DNA from: Actinokineospora enzanensis DSM 44649
Lineage (GTDB): Bacteria; Actinomycetota; Actinomycetes; Mycobacteriales; Pseudonocardiaceae
NCBI RefSeq assembly: GCF_000374445.1
Contig: NZ_KB894408.1
Span: forward strand, 213,760-277,759
Length of the DNA stretch: 64,000 bases
Reading direction: 5' to 3'
Made by a program: the position numbers and the translations under genes. Below the pieces are notes generated by a model. The model was not told the origin of the DNA. It saw only the letters and a list, made by a program, of their open reading frames with translations, and ran no database searches. The first letter of the stretch is position 1, and every line of letters begins with the position of its first letter. This document shows positions 16,101-22,772 of this stretch, one piece after another.

Positions 16101-16451
16101 ATGAACACCACCACCACCACGACCACCCACTGCGGCCGCTGCGGCCGGACCCTCCGCTCCGCCACCAGCATCGCCCGCGGCTACGGCCGCACCTGCGCCG
16201 CCAAGATCGCCAAGGCCACCAACGAGGTCGCCGAGACCGCCGAATACAAGCCGGTCCAGATCGAGAAGGCGGCCGAGTTGCTGGAGCTGCGCGCCATCAC
16301 CCGCACCGCCCCCAAGATCTACCTGGCGGTCTCCAGCCGGGGCGACGCCACCTACAGCATCGACCAGCACGCCGGGCGCTGCGACTGCCCCGCCGGTGAC
16401 CGCGGCCTGCGCTGCTACCACCTCGCCGCTGCCGCCATCCTCGCCGCCTGA
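16101..16451 (+). CDS. Zinc-ribbon / SWIM-type zinc finger protein
   Basis: The 116-residue protein has an N-terminal zinc ribbon 'C-G-R-C-G-R-T-L ... G-Y-G-R-T-C-A-A-K-I' and a C-terminal SWIM-like motif 'C-D-C-P-A-G-D-R-G-L-R-C-Y-H-L-A-A'. SWIM fingers bind DNA or protein and often accompany recombinases. A long Thr run follows the start. I chose the ATG at 16101 because AGAGGGG lies 7 bases upstream. It is the only plus-strand gene in this part of the prophage and shares its regulatory region with the late operon. Confidence 0.7.
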   Translation: MNTTTTTTTHCGRCGRTLRSATSIARGYGRTCAAKIAKATNEVAETAEYKPVQIEKAAELLELRAITRTAPKIYLAVSSRGDATYSIDQHAGRCDCPAGDRGLRCYHLAAAAILAA

Positions 16452-16460
16452 AGGTGGCGA

Positions 16461-17078
16461 TCAGCCCCGCCCTTGGCCGCACTCGCACGGCCGGGCCATG
16501 ACCACCGTGCGCCCGGTCGACTCGTCGATGCCCACCCACCGGAGCTGGCCGAGCAGGCGGGCGGCGGTGGCCACGCCGGTCAGCAGGCGCGGGCGGGCGC
16601 GGACGAGGGCGCCGTGCTCGTGGTAGGTGCGCATCTCCGTTCCGACGGGGCGGGCGGACATGAGGATGGCCGGGGTCAGCTCCCAGCCGGACGCCCCGCA
16701 GGTCTGGGCCAGCACGGCGCGGGCCGCAGCCGGGTCGAACCGGGCGGTGGTGTGGTATCCAGGCTTGAGTCCCATCGGGACGGTGAGTGCGGGCGGTGCC
16801 GCCGGCTGGCGGGCCCATCCGGTCTCGGACACGATCAGGTCGACCGCGGCCTCGCACGCATCGATGTCCGGGGCGCCGTGGGTGCGGGACGGGTCGCGGT
16901 AGAGCAGGGCCGTCGTGATCGCTTCCTCGGTGCCGATGAGCGCGGCGTCGACCGGCAGGTCCAGGTCTCGTGCGATGCCGGTGAGGGCGGCGCGGACGAC
17001 CGGGGCCGGGATCGCGGGGATGGTGAGGGTGGCGGTCCAGGCGCCGGGCACCGCCAGAGTTTCGACGAAGTCGTGCAC
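16461..17078 (-). CDS. Phage protein of unknown function (205 aa)
   Basis: A GTG start follows two bases after the preceding stop. The protein has a mixed composition with 'A-L-L-Y-R-D-P-S-R-T', 'Y-H-T-T-A-R-F-D-P-A-A-A-R-A-V-L' and a C-terminal 'R-W-V-G-I-D-E-S-T-G-R-T-V-V-M-A-R-P-C-E-C-G'. I do not recognise the family. As the distal gene of the early operon it is convergent with the SWIM protein gene; the 9 bases between them leave no room for a separate terminator. Confidence 0.6.
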   Translation of the reverse strand: MHDFVETLAVPGAWTATLTIPAIPAPVVRAALTGIARDLDLPVDAALIGTEEAITTALLYRDPSRTHGAPDIDACEAAVDLIVSETGWARQPAAPPALTVPMGLKPGYHTTARFDPAAARAVLAQTCGASGWELTPAILMSARPVGTEMRTYHEHGALVRARPRLLTGVATAARLLGQLRWVGIDESTGRTVVMARPCECGQGRG

Positions 17079-17080
17079 GG

Positions 17081-17263
17081 TCAGCCCTTCGGCTGGGCGA
17101 TGGTGAAGTGGCCGTCCCGGAACGCGCCGGACCCGCGTTTGGGGCGGTGGGTGTGATGGCGGGTGACGAGAACCCCGCCCGCGGCCTCGATGGCGTCGAG
17201 GACGCGCTTGGCCTGGTCGGGGGTGGGGGCGTCGATGCGGAAGGCGACGGTGATGGTGTCCAT
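17081..17263 (-). CDS. Small phage protein (60 aa)
   Basis: An ATG at 17263, with AGAGGA upstream, opens a 60-codon frame that begins MDTITVAFRIDAPTPDQAKR and ends in a basic segment with 'H-H-T-H-R-P-K-R'. A ferredoxin-like beta-alpha-beta pattern is possible. An in-frame extension upstream has no ribosome site. Function unknown. Confidence 0.55.
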   Translation of the reverse strand: MDTITVAFRIDAPTPDQAKRVLDAIEAAGGVLVTRHHTHRPKRGSGAFRDGHFTIAQPKG

Positions 17264-17399
17264 GTGTTGATCATCCTCTCTGGATAGGTTGCGGGACAGT
17301 GGTTTCCAGGTTTTGTCACCTAGGATCACCCGGTTGCCGAAAGGCGGATGGTCAAGGGGCGCAACAGGTTTCGCTGGGGAACGCCCTCCGACCTGCGGG

Positions 17400-17948
17400 T
17401 CAGGCGGCGGTGAGTGTGGTGGCGTAGCGGACCTCCGGCAGGCCCGGCAGCGGCAGCAGCAACTGCCCCGCCTGGGCGCGCCGTCGTCCGCGACCACGGG
17501 GTGCGGCGAGTACGAGAAGCGGCGACCGCCAGACGTCGCGGCGCTGGGCGGCTCGGCGCGCGCGGGCCCGCCGGTCGACCTCGTAGACCGCGTGCGCCCG
17601 CTTGCAATCGGGGCACGCGCAGCCCCACTTCACCCTGCGCGAGTTGGTTCCGTGCTCGGGCGGGTCTCCCGGAGGCAGGTAGCCGTGGCGGGCCGCGACG
17701 AGCTTGCGGTCGGCGTAGTCGAGCCCGCCCCAGATTCCCCAGCGCTCGCGGCGTTCCAGGGCGCCGGTCGCGCACTGGAGTCGGACCGGGCAGGCCGCGC
17801 ACACGATGCGGGCCACGGTCTTCTGCGCGGTGGTTTTGGGGTCGGCCCAGCAGTCCATCGCCTCAGGGAACAGCCTGCACGCGGCCAGCTCGTGCCACAG
17901 CGGGACCACCTTGGGTGCGCGGGCGTAGTCGGGGGCGCAGGTGCTCAT
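17400..17948 (-). CDS. WhiB-family iron-sulfur regulator with extended C-terminus
   Basis: The 182-residue protein has the WhiB core: Cys24, Cys50, Cys53 and Cys59 (C-x25-C-x2-C-x5-C) and the G-I-W-G-G turn at 71-75, then 'R-R-x-L-V-A-A-R-H'. These cysteines bind a 4Fe-4S cluster, and WhiB proteins act on the primary sigma factor. After residue 100 there is an extra segment with 'G-C-A-C-P-D-C-K-R-A-H-A' and a basic tail, perhaps a second metal site. The ATG at 17948 overlaps the previous stop (ATGA). Phage WhiB proteins can dominate host WhiB regulation. Confidence 0.85.
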   Translation of the reverse strand: MSTCAPDYARAPKVVPLWHELAACRLFPEAMDCWADPKTTAQKTVARIVCAACPVRLQCATGALERRERWGIWGGLDYADRKLVAARHGYLPPGDPPEHGTNSRRVKWGCACPDCKRAHAVYEVDRRARARRAAQRRDVWRSPLLVLAAPRGRGRRRAQAGQLLLPLPGLPEVRYATTLTAA

Positions 17949-18373
17949 CCGATCTCCTCGCGCGGGATCGTGATCTCCTCGAACTCGCGTACCGCGAGCA
18001 CCTGCCAGGGGATGTTGTCGTGGGTGCGGTAGTCCCACGTGGACAGCAGGAGCAGGCCCCGGGCCAAGCCGCGTACCTGCGTCTCGCGGGTAAGCCGGTA
18101 GAGCCGCCCGCGGGGGATTCCGTAGCGGCGGGCGAGTTCGACGAGCTGCCGATGGTCGTAAGTGAGAGCCAGGATGGGCCGCCCAGCGACGAGGTGCTCG
18201 TGGATGCGCTGGGTGGTGCGCTCCCGGCTGGCGGCCGCGTTACGGTCGCGGCATCTGCGGCGATGGCGAAAGGAAACCTGGTCCCGAAGAGGGCGTGAGG
18301 GGTCGAAGGCGAGTCCGAGGACGACCGGAGTCGATACCGTGATGGCGAACAGTAAGCAGAGCCAGAGGGACAC
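17945..18373 (-). CDS. Membrane-anchored phage protein with HTH-like region
   Basis: About 142 residues from GTG at 18373. This start is chosen because GGAGG lies 5 bases upstream and the previous stop is one base away. The N-terminus is a membrane helix (L-W-L-C-L-L-F-A-I-T-V-S-T-P-V-V-L), followed by a strongly basic stretch. A possible helix-turn-helix 'Q-L-V-E-L-A-R-R-Y-G-I-P-R-G-R-L-Y-R-L-T' then leads to 'P-W-Q-V-L-A-V-R-E-F'. Membrane tethering of a DNA-binding domain would be unusual. Function unknown. Confidence 0.5.
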   Translation of the reverse strand: MSLWLCLLFAITVSTPVVLGLAFDPSRPLRDQVSFRHRRRCRDRNAAASRERTTQRIHEHLVAGRPILALTYDHRQLVELARRYGIPRGRLYRLTRETQVRGLARGLLLLSTWDYRTHDNIPWQVLAVREFEEITIPREEIG

Positions 18374-18374
18374 G

Positions 18375-18566
18375 TCAGCCTCCATAGTGCCGGGCACGTA
18401 GCTCGCGTTGGTGGTCGGTGGGTGGGGCCCAGTGGTGCGGGCCGACCTGGGCGGCGGTGCGGACGCGGTGGTCGTCGTCGAGTGCACCGCACCAGCGGCA
18501 GCCGTCGACCGGTGGCCAGTCGTGGGCGGGGCAGCAGCCGGGCCGCCGCTGGTGCTCGCGGGTCAT
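18375..18566 (-). CDS. Small Cys/His-rich phage protein (63 aa)
   Basis: The 63-codon frame starts at an ATG at 18566, which overlaps the preceding stop. The protein contains 'C-C-P-A-H-D-W-P-P-V-D-G-C-R-W-C-G-A', a likely zinc site of the type repeated in several small proteins of this operon. Function unknown. Confidence 0.55.
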   Translation of the reverse strand: MTREHQRRPGCCPAHDWPPVDGCRWCGALDDDHRVRTAAQVGPHHWAPPTDHQRELRARHYGG

Positions 18567-19315
18567 CGCGTGGGTGGTGCGGGGTCGCTGTTCGGCAGCC
18601 ACGCCACGCCGCCTGATTCCGCGTGCTCCACGACTAGCAGGCACTCGACGACCTTGCCGTTGAGCATCTTGTGCAGGTTGTCGCCGATCACCCAGGGGCG
18701 GCCCGGCTGGGGGTTGCTGGCCCCGCACCATTCGCACGGTTCGACCGCGGGCGTGGTGTCCTGAGGGGACGAGGCGCGGTTGAGCGCGTCCACGTCGCCC
18801 GCCAGGGCGTCGGCGGCCCGCCGGTACTCGTTGGCCCGGCGTGCCATTCCGCGCAGGAGGGCCGACAGGTGGTCTCGCTCGGCGCGGGCTTCGCCCAGCC
18901 GCGCACCCCGACCGACGGCCAGCTTTCGCCATCGCGCCCGGCCCCTCTCGGCCTCTTGACGGAGCGTGTCGACGTGCTGCGCGTCCTGGGCGATGTCCCA
19001 CCAGGTCAGGCCCCACCGCTTGCGGACGGCAGCGCGGAACCGGTCGCGTTCTCGGCGGGCTGCTTCGCGGGTGTCGTCCCGTTCGTCGCGCGCTTCCTCG
19101 ACGAACCGTGCCCGGTTGTCCGCGATCTGGTTCAGGCGGCCGAGTTCGGCGGTCAGGTCGGCGATGCGCTGGTCCCGCTCGACCAGCAGCGGGCGGACCA
19201 CGGCGAGGGTCGCGTCGGCGATCTCGTGCGGCATGATGCTGCCGCGGATGGTCGTGCGCCAGACGACGCGAGCGATCTGCTCGCGGAGGTGGTCGTGTCC
19301 GGCCTGCTCGGTCAC
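18563..19315 (-). CDS. Coiled-coil phage protein with C-terminal zinc-binding motif
   Basis: The 250-residue protein starts at GTG 19315 (GTGA overlap). Most of it is a charged coiled coil with heptad-like spacing (R-I-A-D-L-T-A-E-L-G-R-L, R-D-E-R-D-D-T-R-E-A-A-R-R-E-R). Near residue 195 it has 'C-E-W-C-G-A-S-N-P-Q-P-G-R-P-W', the same C-x-W-C-G unit as in the neighbouring small proteins. It may form an oligomeric scaffold. No known family recognised. Confidence 0.6.
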   Translation of the reverse strand: MTEQAGHDHLREQIARVVWRTTIRGSIMPHEIADATLAVVRPLLVERDQRIADLTAELGRLNQIADNRARFVEEARDERDDTREAARRERDRFRAAVRKRWGLTWWDIAQDAQHVDTLRQEAERGRARWRKLAVGRGARLGEARAERDHLSALLRGMARRANEYRRAADALAGDVDALNRASSPQDTTPAVEPCEWCGASNPQPGRPWVIGDNLHKMLNGKVVECLLVVEHAESGGVAWLPNSDPAPPTR

Positions 19316-19677
19316 GCGGTCACCTCGGGCGTGTGGTCGTCCAGTTCCTCTGTCAGCACGGCGATCCACTCGGCGGTCATGCGGTGGGCGTGCGTGGCGG
19401 TGCGGGTGAGTGCGGCGGTGATGGCGTCGGCGCGGGCGAGAACACCGTTCAGGGCGGCGCGGAGGTCGCGCGGGTCGTGGCCGTCCGGGAGCAGCAGGGA
19501 GTGCACGCGCTTCTCGCCGCCGTCGCCGAGGTACCAGGCCGCCGCGGCGAGGGGCATGGCGCGCACGAGCTTGTCGAGGTTGGTGGTCCAGGTGGTCCAC
19601 GCGTCGATCAGGGTGATGGTCTGGCGGTCGAGGCTCGCTGCGGTGGCGTGGGCCTGGGTGATCGGGTCGAGGGTCAC
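19312..19677 (-). CDS. Helical phage protein of unknown function (121 aa)
   Basis: The GTG start at 19677 overlaps the RusA-like gene stop as GTGA, which fixes the start. The product is Ala/Thr/Leu-rich and mainly helical, with 'W-T-T-W-T-T-N-L-D-K-L-V' and 'L-P-D-G-H-D-P-R-D-L-R-A-A-L'. No metal site or known motif was found. Confidence 0.55.
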   Translation of the reverse strand: MTLDPITQAHATAASLDRQTITLIDAWTTWTTNLDKLVRAMPLAAAAWYLGDGGEKRVHSLLLPDGHDPRDLRAALNGVLARADAITAALTRTATHAHRMTAEWIAVLTEELDDHTPEVTA

Positions 19678-20078
19678 GGGGTGGCCTCCCGGGTGATGGT
19701 GATGCGGAGCCAGAGCCGCCGGGGCCCGGGTCCTGTGTGGATGGTGGGCATCAGCTCGGTGACGTATTGCGGGGTGTCGTTGGGGACAACCCCGGCGTCG
19801 ACCACGCCGTCCAGAGCTGGCTTTTGGCAGGGCATCAGGTTGGACGGATCGAACTGGCCGCGCCCGATGCTGCCGGGGGCGTAGTGCAGGCCGACCTCGA
19901 TGTGGTCGGCGCACGGCACCGCGGCTTGCTTTGCCTGCCAGTGCGCGGCGTGGCGAACCATCCGCTTGAGCTTGGCCTCCACGAAGCGGTGCAGCCGCTG
20001 GTTGGCGTGCAAGGGTGGTCCGGGGTGAACCTGCCCCCGCCGGGTGAGGGCGAGGGGCAGGTCCAGGTCGTAGTCCAC
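19674..20078 (-). CDS. RusA-like Holliday junction resolvase
   Basis: The 134-residue protein ends with the RusA pattern: 'F-D-P-S-N-L-M-P-C-Q-K-P-A-L-D-G-V-V-D-A-G-V' followed by 'N-D-T-P-Q-Y-V' and a final strand 'R-L-W-L-R-I-T-I-T'. The D-x-x-N-L and A-L-D-x-x-x-D-A-G-V elements carry the acidic residues that bind magnesium in RusA. It would resolve four-way junctions made by the RecT/nuclease system during replication and before packaging. Confidence 0.75.
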   Translation of the reverse strand: MDYDLDLPLALTRRGQVHPGPPLHANQRLHRFVEAKLKRMVRHAAHWQAKQAAVPCADHIEVGLHYAPGSIGRGQFDPSNLMPCQKPALDGVVDAGVVPNDTPQYVTELMPTIHTGPGPRRLWLRITITREATP

Positions 20079-20083
20079 GGGCG

Positions 20084-20254
20084 TTAGTTGTTGCTGCCGT
20101 AGGCGTCGCCGATCTGGCCGAGCTGGGCGTCGAGATCGCGGGTGGGCTCGCCTTGGCGCCTGCGTTCGTCGATCTCGTCGGCGGTGGCGTCGATGTCCCG
20201 TTCGAGGTCCGATGTGGACTTGCCGAGGTGCGGGTTGGGCTGGAACCAGGCCAC
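20084..20254 (-). CDS. Small charged phage protein (56 aa)
   Basis: A GTG at 20254 has a perfect AGGAGGA ribosome site 7 bases upstream. The 56-residue product is a charged helix (D-L-E-R-D-I-D-A-T-A-D-E-I-D-E-R-R-R) with a coiled-coil look. It is probably highly translated. Function unknown. Confidence 0.6.
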   Translation of the reverse strand: MAWFQPNPHLGKSTSDLERDIDATADEIDERRRQGEPTRDLDAQLGQIGDAYGSNN

Positions 20255-20271
20255 GGTGGTCTCCTCCTGGG

Positions 20272-20454
20272 CTATCGGTTGGTGCCGCAGGTGCAGGCGG
20301 CGGCGGTGGTCCGGCAGCGGGGGCAGATGGTGGCCGGGGTGGCGCGGTGGCGGCCGTCGTAGGTGGACTGGCGGTTCCCGTTGGGGTCGCGGGGGGCGAA
20401 CGCGTTCTTGATCGCGGCGCGGGCGGCGGCAGCGGCGCGCTGGTTCGGGGTCAC
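20272..20454 (-). CDS. Small zinc-ribbon phage protein (60 aa)
   Basis: The 60-residue basic protein ends in 'I-C-P-R-C-R-T-T-A-A-A-C-T-C-G', a compact zinc-ribbon-like site. Its GTG start overlaps the upstream stop as GTGA. It belongs to the series of tiny Cys-rich proteins in the early operon. Confidence 0.6.
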   Translation of the reverse strand: MTPNQRAAAAARAAIKNAFAPRDPNGNRQSTYDGRHRATPATICPRCRTTAAACTCGTNR

Positions 20455-20873
20455 AGCTGGGCCTCCAGCTCGGTCTCGCGCTCGACGTCGTCAGTGAGGT
20501 CGTCGGCGGTGATGACACCGGGCGTGGCGTGGGTGGGGCCGTCCCCGCTGACGTAGGCGGTGATCGCGAAGGCGGTGACGGCGGAGGGAATGACGGGGGT
20601 GGTGCGGAGGTTCGCGGTGGCGGTCCAGAAGCGGGCGTCGCGGCGGCGGAGGTGGATGGGGGTGTCGGGGTTGGCGGCGCGGCAGGCGGCGGTGAAGTCG
20701 GCGAGGGTGGGGAAGGTGAGGAGGATGTAGCCGCCGATGTCGATAGCGCGGACGGTGAGGCTGTGGGTGTCGGTCCAGTCGGCGAGCTCGCGCAGGATGG
20801 TCGTGGTGGTGGCGTTGATGGGGATTGCGGGGGTGCCGCTGGCCGGGCGGCTGGTGGTGGTGGTGGTGGTCAT
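20451..20873 (-). CDS. Phage protein of unknown function (140 aa)
   Basis: The 140-residue protein begins with a Thr run, then shows alpha/beta alternation: 'I-L-R-E-L-A-D-W-T-D-T-H', 'I-G-G-Y-I-L-L-T-F-P-T-L-A-D-F' and an acidic tail. It follows the hairpin plus CCACAGGAGACA element at 20878-20928, whose AGGAG serves as its ribosome site. Function unknown. Confidence 0.6.
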   Translation of the reverse strand: MTTTTTTSRPASGTPAIPINATTTTILRELADWTDTHSLTVRAIDIGGYILLTFPTLADFTAACRAANPDTPIHLRRRDARFWTATANLRTTPVIPSAVTAFAITAYVSGDGPTHATPGVITADDLTDDVERETELEAQL

Positions 20874-20877
20874 TTCG

Positions 20878-20928
20878 TCTGTCTCCTGTGGTGGGTGGGG
20901 GTGGGGCGGCCCGTCGCCGGGCCGCCCC
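20878..20928 (-). promoter_or_regulatory. Start-associated element: hairpin followed by CCACAGGAGACAGA (copy C)
   Basis: On the minus strand a perfect 11-bp hairpin (arms 20918-20928 and 20903-20913, loop of 4) is followed by CCACAGGAGACAGA (20891-20878) and then the ATG at 20873. The same arrangement occurs at 24573-24633 and 29355-29407. It resembles the extended start-associated sequences described in cluster K mycobacteriophages. Confidence 0.6.
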
Positions 20929-20933
20929 GGGGG

Positions 20934-21161
20934 CTAGTCGAGGTTGGTGCCGATGAACACGTCGCCCCAGGTCTCGCCCTCTTCCCCGATGTCAACAAGG
21001 CTGTGGTTGTGGCAGCGGTGGCAGCGGCCGAGGAAGCTCGCGCCGTGGATCTGGTCCTGGCAGGCGCGGCAGAGCGGGCGGTATTCGCCGGTGTCGGGGT
21101 CCAGGACGGCGACTCGACGTCCTTCCTGCACGAGGTAGGCGGGGAGCGTGGCGGAGGTCAT
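20934..21161 (-). CDS. Small double zinc-knuckle phage protein (75 aa)
   Basis: The 75-residue protein contains 'L-C-R-A-C-Q-D-Q-I-H' and 'R-C-H-R-C-H-N-H', two CxxC pairs that could bind one zinc, and an acidic C-terminus. An AAAGGGAA ribosome site precedes the ATG at 21161. It follows a GGTGACACC junction motif and the operator-like palindrome at 21209-21230, so a promoter may start here. Confidence 0.6.
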   Translation of the reverse strand: MTSATLPAYLVQEGRRVAVLDPDTGEYRPLCRACQDQIHGASFLGRCHRCHNHSLVDIGEEGETWGDVFIGTNLD

Positions 21162-21196
21162 CGGATTCCCTTTCGGTGTCACCGGCTGGCGTGCCG

Positions 21197-21769
21197 TCAA
21201 CGATACATTGTTGCGTCCGCGCACGCAACATCGTTCGCACGACGAAACTCGCCGGGGTCGAGCGCCAACGCCCGCCGGGACGGGTGCACCTCGCCCCGCG
21301 TCCTGGTCAGAGCCCGCCCACGCCCATCCCGGCACCGCTCCCCCACCCCGGCCCGACACGGCCCCCACGGACACCGCACCGACAGCAAGCTCCGGCGGGC
21401 CTCCACTTCGCACTCCGCCGCCTCCGAGTCCAGCCCGGTCCGCAGATGCGCCCACAACGCCATCCCCCGCGTAGCAGCGTCCGCCGCACTCCGGGCGGAC
21501 GCGGTGATCGCCCGCCGCTCCACCACCGGATCCCGGCGCCGATCCCGCCACCACCCCGCGATATCCGCAGGCGTGATCGTCTCCCGCGTCTCCCTGTACC
21601 GATCGGACCCGTACCACGCCCGCACAGCCTGCTGCGCCGCCTCGAACGGGACCCGGGCAAGCAACTCGGCCCACAGCTTCCGCAACATCCCAGCCTCGTC
21701 CGGCCGCGGCGCCCGCTGATCCAGCATCTTCACCACCGTGAGCAACCGGCCCACCTCGACGTCGTTCAC
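21197..21769 (-). CDS. Helicase-loader-like replication protein with phage zinc finger
   Basis: The 190-residue protein has an N-terminal half like phage helicase loaders: a helical 'L-R-K-L-W-A-E-L-L-A-R-V-P-F-E-A-A-Q-Q-A-V' followed by 'I-T-P-A-D-I-A-G-W-W-R'. The C-terminal half contains 'C-P-W-G-P-C-R-A-G-V-G-E-R-C-R-D-G-R-G' and 'H-P-S-R', the phage DNA-binding zinc finger pattern. It starts at GTG 21769, overlapping the initiator gene stop, so the two replication genes are coupled. The helicase itself would then be the host DnaB. Confidence 0.68.
   Translation of the reverse strand: MNDVEVGRLLTVVKMLDQRAPRPDEAGMLRKLWAELLARVPFEAAQQAVRAWYGSDRYRETRETITPADIAGWWRDRRRDPVVERRAITASARSAADAATRGMALWAHLRTGLDSEAAECEVEARRSLLSVRCPWGPCRAGVGERCRDGRGRALTRTRGEVHPSRRALALDPGEFRRANDVACADATMYR
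21209..21230. promoter_or_regulatory. Operator-like palindrome inside the 3' end of the helicase-loader gene
   Basis: A 22-base inverted repeat with a single mismatched pair is centred between 21219 and 21220; its core TTGCGTCCGCGCACGCAA (21211-21228) differs at one position from the perfect palindrome at 29790-29809 in the immunity region. A shared repressor or Cro-like protein could bind both, placing the 20.1-21.2 kb genes under immunity control. Confidence 0.5.
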
Positions 21770-22731
21770 GCGCCCCGACCCCCCTCGACCACCCGCAGCT
21801 CCGGCGCGGACCCGCCCGCAAGCCCGACCAACCACGGGTCGTCCGGCGACAGGAACCCCAGCGCACTGTCCACACGGGACGATCCGGTGGACCCGCGTGG
21901 CACGCCCGCGCCCGATGGCACGTGCTGCTCGCCTGGTGGCATTTGTGCTGCTCTGGCGGCTTTGACGGCGTCGTCGTAGAGGTGGGGTAGGAGGCCGGGT
22001 TTGGCGTCGGGGCGTCGGTCGAATTCGTGGAGGGCGGCGCGGATGAGGTCGGGGTTGGCGTTGCGGGTGAGGAGGGTGTCGACGTGGTGGGCGATGGCGG
22101 TGTAGTGGTCGGGGTTGTTGGGGGTGTTGTGGGTTTGTCGCCATGTGGCGACGAGTTGGTAGGCGGGGGCGGTGACGGCGTTCTGGTTGAGGTTGTGGAG
22201 GGTCGCGCGTGTGCGCGCGTAGCCGCTGCTGCTGCTTCTAGTGGTAGTAGCGAAGCTACTACCACTAGAAGTACTTGAAGTGCCCTTATCCGACGTCGGA
22301 TGAGGGGCTTTCGGGCTGACCTGCGGGTTTGGGCCGTTTTCGGGGGTATACCCCTGGGGGGTGTTGCCCGAAGGTCGGGTGCCCGAACGTCGGGAAGGGA
22401 CTTTCGGGCTGACCTGCGGTGATGCGTTCCGGCCTGGTTCCGAAGTGCCGTAAGGGGTTTTCGGCTCGACCTGCGGGTTCCCTTCCCCCGAAAGCCCTTC
22501 AGGGGACTTCGGGGCCGAGGCGAGTGTGCAGTCCCACGACCACCGGCCGGTGGCCTTGTCCTGGACGCGCAGGCGGACGATCAGCCCCGCCGCGTCCAGC
22601 TCGGCGAGGGCGGTCAGGATGGCTTTCCGGCCCTCGGTGGGGGACGCTGCGGCGAGGGTGTCGGCGTCGATTCGGGCGCCGTCCTGGATGGCTGCGAGAA
22701 CGCCCTGGGCGCGGTAGGAGAGGGGTGGCAC
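21766..22731 (-). CDS. Replication initiator-like winged-helix protein with repeat linker
   Basis: About 321 residues from GTG at 22731 (GGAGA site upstream). Residues 1-75 form a winged helix (Y-R-A-Q-G-V-L-A-A-I-Q-D, then R-K-A-I-L-T-A-L-A-E-L-D-A-A-G-L-I). A Pro/Ser/Thr-rich linker of about 90 residues has the unit P-Q-V-x-P-K three times and a serine/threonine run. A helical C-terminal domain follows (Y-T-A-I-A-H-H-V-D-T-L-L, L-I-R-A-A-L-H-E-F-D-R-R). The plan is that of lambda O: DNA-binding N-terminus, linker, helicase-contact C-terminus. The linker DNA is full of repeats and may be the phage origin. Confidence 0.65.
   Translation of the reverse strand: MPPLSYRAQGVLAAIQDGARIDADTLAAASPTEGRKAILTALAELDAAGLIVRLRVQDKATGRWSWDCTLASAPKSPEGLSGEGNPQVEPKTPYGTSEPGRNASPQVSPKVPSRRSGTRPSGNTPQGYTPENGPNPQVSPKAPHPTSDKGTSSTSSGSSFATTTRSSSSGYARTRATLHNLNQNAVTAPAYQLVATWRQTHNTPNNPDHYTAIAHHVDTLLTRNANPDLIRAALHEFDRRPDAKPGLLPHLYDDAVKAARAAQMPPGEQHVPSGAGVPRGSTGSSRVDSALGFLSPDDPWLVGLAGGSAPELRVVEGGRGA
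22235..22478. repeat. Origin-like repeat cluster inside the initiator gene
   Basis: Within 244 bases there are several structures. A perfect 17-bp inverted repeat with a 3-base loop spans 22235-22271. Palindrome ATCCGACGTCGGAT is at 22288-22301 and GGGGTATACCCC at 22343-22354. Two tandem 15-mers, GCCCGAASGTCGGGW, lie at 22366-22395. Three diverged 27-mers share CTGACCTGCGG near 22302-22328, 22394-22420 and 22451-22478. Iterons and hairpins in the linker of an initiator gene are the arrangement of lambda-type origins. Confidence 0.6.
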
Positions 22732-22772
22732 GGTGGTTCTCCGGGGGTTGTGCTTGGCCGGGTGGGGATGGG

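Noticed and set aside
22302..22478. CRISPR array
   Set aside because: The three repeats are diverged, unequally spaced and within a coding sequence; no cas genes are present apart from the Cas4-like recombination nuclease.
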